Below are positions 6,085-8,869 of a DNA stretch of 8,869 bases, in pieces (position 1 is the first letter of the stretch; each line of letters begins with the position of its first letter). Both the position numbers and the translations under genes were made by a program. This DNA comes from Pseudomonadota bacterium. GTDB lineage: Bacteria > Pseudomonadota > Alphaproteobacteria > Rhizobiales > Xanthobacteraceae. The notes below the pieces were generated by a model, which saw only the letters and a list, made by a program, of their open reading frames with translations, ran no database searches and was not told the DNA's origin. Location of the stretch: assembly GCA_023442085.1 (NCBI GenBank), contig JAEZMT010000026.1, positions 1-8,869 on the forward strand, read 5' to 3'.

Positions 6085-6993
6085 ATGCTGAACCGTCGTA
6101 GCCTGATCGCGGCCGCCGCCGCGCTCGTAATGTCCGCCGGCACCGCCGCCGCTCAGGACTGGAAGGCCAAGTATCCCGAGCTGGTGTTCGCGGTGATCCC
6201 GGCCGAGAACGCCTCGGGCGTGACCGATCGCTACCAGCCGCTCATGGACTATCTCTCCAAGGAGCTCGGCACCAAGGTGACGCTGCGCGTCGCCAACGAT
6301 TACGCGGCCGTCATCGAGGGCCAGCGCGCCGGCAACATCCACATCGCTTCCTACGGCCCCTCCTCCTTCGCCCGCGCGCTGATGACCGGCGCCAAGATCG
6401 ACGCCTTCGCCATCGAGGTGAACCTCGACGGCACCAAGGGCTATCACTCGGTGCTCTACGTGAAGGCCGACAGCCCCTACAAGTCCATCGAGGACCTGAA
6501 GGGCAAGAACCTCTGCCTGGTCGATCCCAACTCCACCTCCGGCAACAACGTGCCGCGCTTCGCCCTGAACAAGATGGGCCTCAAGCCCGACGACTTCTTC
6601 GGCAAGGTGGTCTACGCCGGCTCGCACGAGAACGCCGTCATCGCCGTGCAGCAGGGCACCTGCGACGCCGCCTTCAACTGGTGGAACGACGCGCAGGAAT
6701 CCAACCTCAAGCGCATGGAGCGCAAGGGGATGGCGAAGTACGACGACTTCCGCATCATCTTCAAGTCCGACCAGATCGTGAACTCGCCTTTCGCCTACCT
6801 CTCGGACCTGCCGGCCGACCTGAAGGCCAAGATCCGCGACGCCTTCTTCTCGATCCAGACCAAGGACAAGGCCGCCTTCGACCGCATCTATGAAGGCAAG
6901 CAGCAGCCCTGGCAGCCCATCGACAACGAGGCTTACGTGCAGATCATCGAGCTGAACAAGTTCGTCGACGAACTGCGCAAGAAGAAGAGCTGA
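6085..6993 (+). CDS. phnD: Phosphonate/phosphate ABC transporter, periplasmic substrate-binding protein PhnD
   Basis: The product is 302 residues with a typical Sec signal peptide: MLNRRS, a hydrophobic Ala-rich core, and a likely AAA|QDW cleavage after residue 23. AGGAG (6072-6076) lies 8 nt before the ATG. The mature protein opens with LVFAVIPAENASGVTDRYQPL, the PhnD family signature. The segment HIASYGPSSFARAL and the DPNSTSGNN motif (from Asp147) correspond to binding-cleft parts; in E. coli PhnD the Ser/Thr of the second hold the phosphonate oxygens. The later cleft segment reads CDAAFNWWNDAQESNL, with paired Trp. It captures the ligand in the periplasm and delivers it to PhnE1/PhnE2. 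The ligand may be 2-aminoethylphosphonate, another phosphonate, or phosphate/phosphite; sequence alone does not decide. A structured repeat follows directly after the stop codon. Confidence 0.96.
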   Translation: MLNRRSLIAAAAALVMSAGTAAAQDWKAKYPELVFAVIPAENASGVTDRYQPLMDYLSKELGTKVTLRVANDYAAVIEGQRAGNIHIASYGPSSFARALMTGAKIDAFAIEVNLDGTKGYHSVLYVKADSPYKSIEDLKGKNLCLVDPNSTSGNNVPRFALNKMGLKPDDFFGKVVYAGSHENAVIAVQQGTCDAAFNWWNDAQESNLKRMERKGMAKYDDFRIIFKSDQIVNSPFAYLSDLPADLKAKIRDAFFSIQTKDKAAFDRIYEGKQQPWQPIDNEAYVQIIELNKFVDELRKKKS

Positions 6994-7001
6994 AGGTGGC
7001 G

Positions 7002-7123
7002 TCCCCTCTTCCCTTGCGGGAGAGGGTGGATCGCGGCGCAGCCGCGGGACGGGTGAGGGGTGCCGCCCCCGGTGGGGCCAACGAGCCCCTCCCCCGGCCC
7101 CTCTCCCGCAAGGGGAGAGGGGA
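7002..7123. repeat. 122-bp palindromic element with terminal inverted repeats, inside the phn operon
   Basis: The two ends (7002-7027 and 7098-7123) are inverted copies of 26 bp differing at 2 positions. Each end is itself a hairpin: CCCTCTTCCC/GGGAGAGGG around TTGC on the left, and CCCCTCTCCC/GGGAGAGGGG around GCAAG on the right. A third hairpin, CGCGGC-GCA-GCCGCG, lies at about 7032-7046. This is the pattern of dispersed REP/MITE-like repeats; the CCCTCTCCCGCAAGGGG style is widespread in alphaproteobacteria. It encodes no transposase, so any movement would be in trans. It fills nearly the entire 149-bp phnD-phnE1 gap and may stabilise the phnD message or reduce permease output, as REP elements do between malE and malF in E. 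coli. Confidence 0.8.
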
Positions 7124-7142
7124 GAAACAGCTAGAGGCTCCC

Positions 7143-8027
7143 TTGTCCCACGCCATCACCCGGCTGCCCGACGAGCAGATCGCCCCGCTGATCGCCCATT
7201 ACGATGCGGCGGTGCGGGCGCGGCGGCGGCATACGCTGATCGTCGCCGGCGTGATCGCCGTGTGCATCGTGCTCGCCGCCTGGATGGGCGAGGTGAAGCC
7301 CTCGGTCTTCTTCGCCCATGCCGACCGGCTGCCCAATTACTTCTGGAGCATCACGCCGGTCCTCCACTGGGACACCCTCGGCGCCGATCTTGCCGAGTGG
7401 TACTGGAACCTCGACCACTGGCTGAAGCTGCTGGTGGATACGATCCTGATCGCCTATCTCGGCACGCTGATGGGGGCCATGGGCGGCTTCTGCCTGTGCT
7501 TCCTTGCCAGCGCCAATCTGGTGCGGAGCCCGTGGATCCGGCTCGGCGCCCGGCGCTTTCTCGAATTCTGCCGCACGGTGCCGGAGCTGGTGTTCGCGCT
7601 GCTGTTCGTGGTGGCCTTCGGCCTCGGCCCGCTGCCGGGCGTGCTGGCGCTCGCCATCCACACCATGGGCGCGCTGGGCAAACTGTTCGCCGAGGTGGTG
7701 GAGAACATCGACATGAAGCCGGTGGAGGGCGCCACCGCCTCCGGCGCCTCCTGGCTCACCACCGTCCGCTTCGCCGTGGTGCCGCAGGTGCTCTCGAATT
7801 TCGCCTCCTACGGCCTGCTGCGCTTCGAGATCAACGTGCGCGAGGCCTCCATCATGGGCTTCGTCGGCGCCGGCGGTATCGGGCAGGACCTCGTGGAGGC
7901 GATCCGCAAATTCTATTATTCGGATGTCTCCGCCATCCTGCTCCTCATCATCGCGACGGTGATGATCATCGATCTCGTCACCGAGCAGGTTCGCCATCGC
8001 CTGCTCGGCTTTGGAGCGCAGCGATGA
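7143..8027 (+). CDS. phnE1: Phosphonate/phosphate ABC transporter, permease PhnE (first copy)
   Basis: I choose the TTG at 7143 (294 residues), with AGAGG (7133-7137) five bases before it. From there the protein has the normal PhnE N-terminus (LPDEQIAPLIAHYDAAVRARRR). The frame stays open upstream to a GTG at 6996, but those 49 codons translate the repeat into an Arg/Pro-rich stretch and are unlikely to be protein. There is one N-terminal span (~31-48), a periplasmic loop rich in Trp (WYWNLDHW), and then a BPD-type core with hydrophobic blocks at ~96-122, ~146-176 and near the C-terminus. The EAA loop that contacts PhnC is around 179-201 (KLFAEVVENIDMKPVEGATASGA). It forms the inner-membrane channel with PhnE2. 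Its stop overlaps the next start by 4 bp. Confidence 0.92.
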   Translation: MSHAITRLPDEQIAPLIAHYDAAVRARRRHTLIVAGVIAVCIVLAAWMGEVKPSVFFAHADRLPNYFWSITPVLHWDTLGADLAEWYWNLDHWLKLLVDTILIAYLGTLMGAMGGFCLCFLASANLVRSPWIRLGARRFLEFCRTVPELVFALLFVVAFGLGPLPGVLALAIHTMGALGKLFAEVVENIDMKPVEGATASGASWLTTVRFAVVPQVLSNFASYGLLRFEINVREASIMGFVGAGGIGQDLVEAIRKFYYSDVSAILLLIIATVMIIDLVTEQVRHRLLGFGAQR

Positions 8028-8869
8028 GCCGGGCGCGCATCACCCTCACGCCTGAAACCCGGGCGCGGCTCGCGGACGCCCATCCGGACGCCATCGCCCC
8101 GCCCATCGGCACGCGGGCGCGCACCATCGCTGTCATCGCCGTGGCGCTGGCCATCGCGGCGTTCGGCTTCTGGCAGCTCGGCTTCAATTTCGGCCGGCTC
8201 GGCTCGGGCATCGCCCAGCTCGCCTATTTCGTCACGCTGATGCTGCCACCCGATCCGGGCACCCAGCTGCCGCTCTACATGCACGCGCTGGGCGAGACGC
8301 TGGCCATCGCCTTCCTCGGCACGCTGGGCGGCGCCGTCATCGCCTTCCCCTTCGGCTTCCTCGCGGCGAAGAACGTCATCCCCAACATCTTCGCCCATTT
8401 CGCGGTGCGCCGCGTGCTCGACACGGTACGCGGCGTGGACCGGCTGATCTGGGCGCTGATCTATGTGACGGTGGTGGGCCTCGGCCCGTTCGCGGGCATC
8501 CTCGCCATCGCCACCGCGAGCTTCGCCGAGCTGGGCAAATTGTTCTCCGAGGCCGTGGAGGCGCTGGATCGCAAGCCCGTGGAGGGCGTCGTCTCCACCG
8601 GCGGCTCGCCCGTGGAGGCGGTGCGCTTCGGCATGCTGCCGCAGGTGCTGCCGGTGCTGGCGAGCCAGCTGCTCTATTACTTCGAATCCAACGCGCGCCA
8701 GTCCACCATCGTCGGCATCGTCGGCGCGGGCGGCCTCGGCCTGCACCTCGCCGAGCAGATCCGCGTGCTGGAATGGCAGAAGGTGTCGTTCCTCATCCTG
8801 ATGATGCTCATCATGGTGGCGGTGATCGACTTCATCTCCTCCCGCCTGCGCTTCGCCATCATCGGCAAA
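8024..8869 (+). CDS. phnE2: Phosphonate/phosphate ABC transporter, permease PhnE (second copy, 3' end outside window)
   Basis: The first 282 residues are visible, and the frame is open at the window edge. The start overlaps the phnE1 stop in ATGA, indicating translational coupling. There is a cytoplasmic N-terminal ~33 residues (ITLTPETRARLADAHPDA), a span at ~34-50, a loop with MLPPDPGTQLPLYM, and the permease core (ALGETLAIAFLGTLGGAVIA, the segment WALIYVTVVGLGPFAGILAI). The EAA loop lies around 169-187 (ELGKLFSEAVEALDRKPVEG). Near the end are VGIVGAGGLG and a last hydrophobic segment (LILMMLIMVAVIDF). Little of the protein should be missing. It pairs with PhnE1 as a heterodimeric channel, like the two permeases PhoE and PhoT of Sinorhizobium. 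It is diverged in sequence from phnE1, so it is not a recent duplicate. Confidence 0.94.
   Translation, partial: MSRARITLTPETRARLADAHPDAIAPPIGTRARTIAVIAVALAIAAFGFWQLGFNFGRLGSGIAQLAYFVTLMLPPDPGTQLPLYMHALGETLAIAFLGTLGGAVIAFPFGFLAAKNVIPNIFAHFAVRRVLDTVRGVDRLIWALIYVTVVGLGPFAGILAIATASFAELGKLFSEAVEALDRKPVEGVVSTGGSPVEAVRFGMLPQVLPVLASQLLYYFESNARQSTIVGIVGAGGLGLHLAEQIRVLEWQKVSFLILMMLIMVAVIDFISSRLRFAIIGK

Noticed and set aside
1..8869. CRISPR arrays, tRNA or rRNA genes, insertion sequences or prophage genes
   Set aside because: I found no regularly spaced repeats, no tRNA-like arms with a CCA end, and no transposase or integrase motifs.

Overview
The window is GC-rich DNA from an alphaproteobacterium, most likely of the order Hyphomicrobiales (Rhizobiales), and perhaps near Xanthobacter, Azorhizobium or Ancylobacter. 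This placement rests on base composition, protein style, the phnC-phnD-phnE1-phnE2 gene order and the type of intergenic palindromic repeats. It is an inference, not a search result.

Left part (1-2909). The window opens in the last third of a GH18 chitinase-like glycosidase. It ends 21 bp from the convergent 3' end of a GlxA-type regulator, which joins a DJ-1/PfpI-like domain to an AraC helix-turn-helix. About 150 bp separate that regulator from a divergent single-chain iron-sulfur L-serine ammonia-lyase (SdaA type), whose cluster cysteines, including a C-terminal Cys, can be placed. The divergent layout suggests that the regulator controls serine or glycine-linked catabolism.

Middle part (2910-5185). 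A palindromic intergenic element separates sdaA from a complete amidase-signature hydrolase of unknown substrate. From 4454 to 5185 there is no long gene, but the stretch is structured. It holds a nested inverted repeat, a candidate 27-residue hydrophobic small protein with its own ribosome binding site, a strong GC hairpin terminator, a possible Pho box, and a stem-loop just before the phnC ribosome binding site.

Right part (5186-8869). This is a phosphonate/phosphate ABC importer operon: phnC (ATPase), phnD (periplasmic binding protein), phnE1 and phnE2 (two permeases; the last runs off the window). Hairpins lie between phnC and phnD. A 122-bp element with 26-bp near-perfect terminal inverted repeats sits between phnD and phnE1, where it may lower permease expression relative to the binding protein. 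The set resembles the PhoCDET/PhnCDE transporters of rhizobia. No C-P lyase gene is inside the window, so the substrate cannot be fixed from here.

I see no clearly new multi-gene system. The most novel-looking items are the small hydrophobic ORF with its palindromic upstream region and the inserted repeat in the transporter operon.
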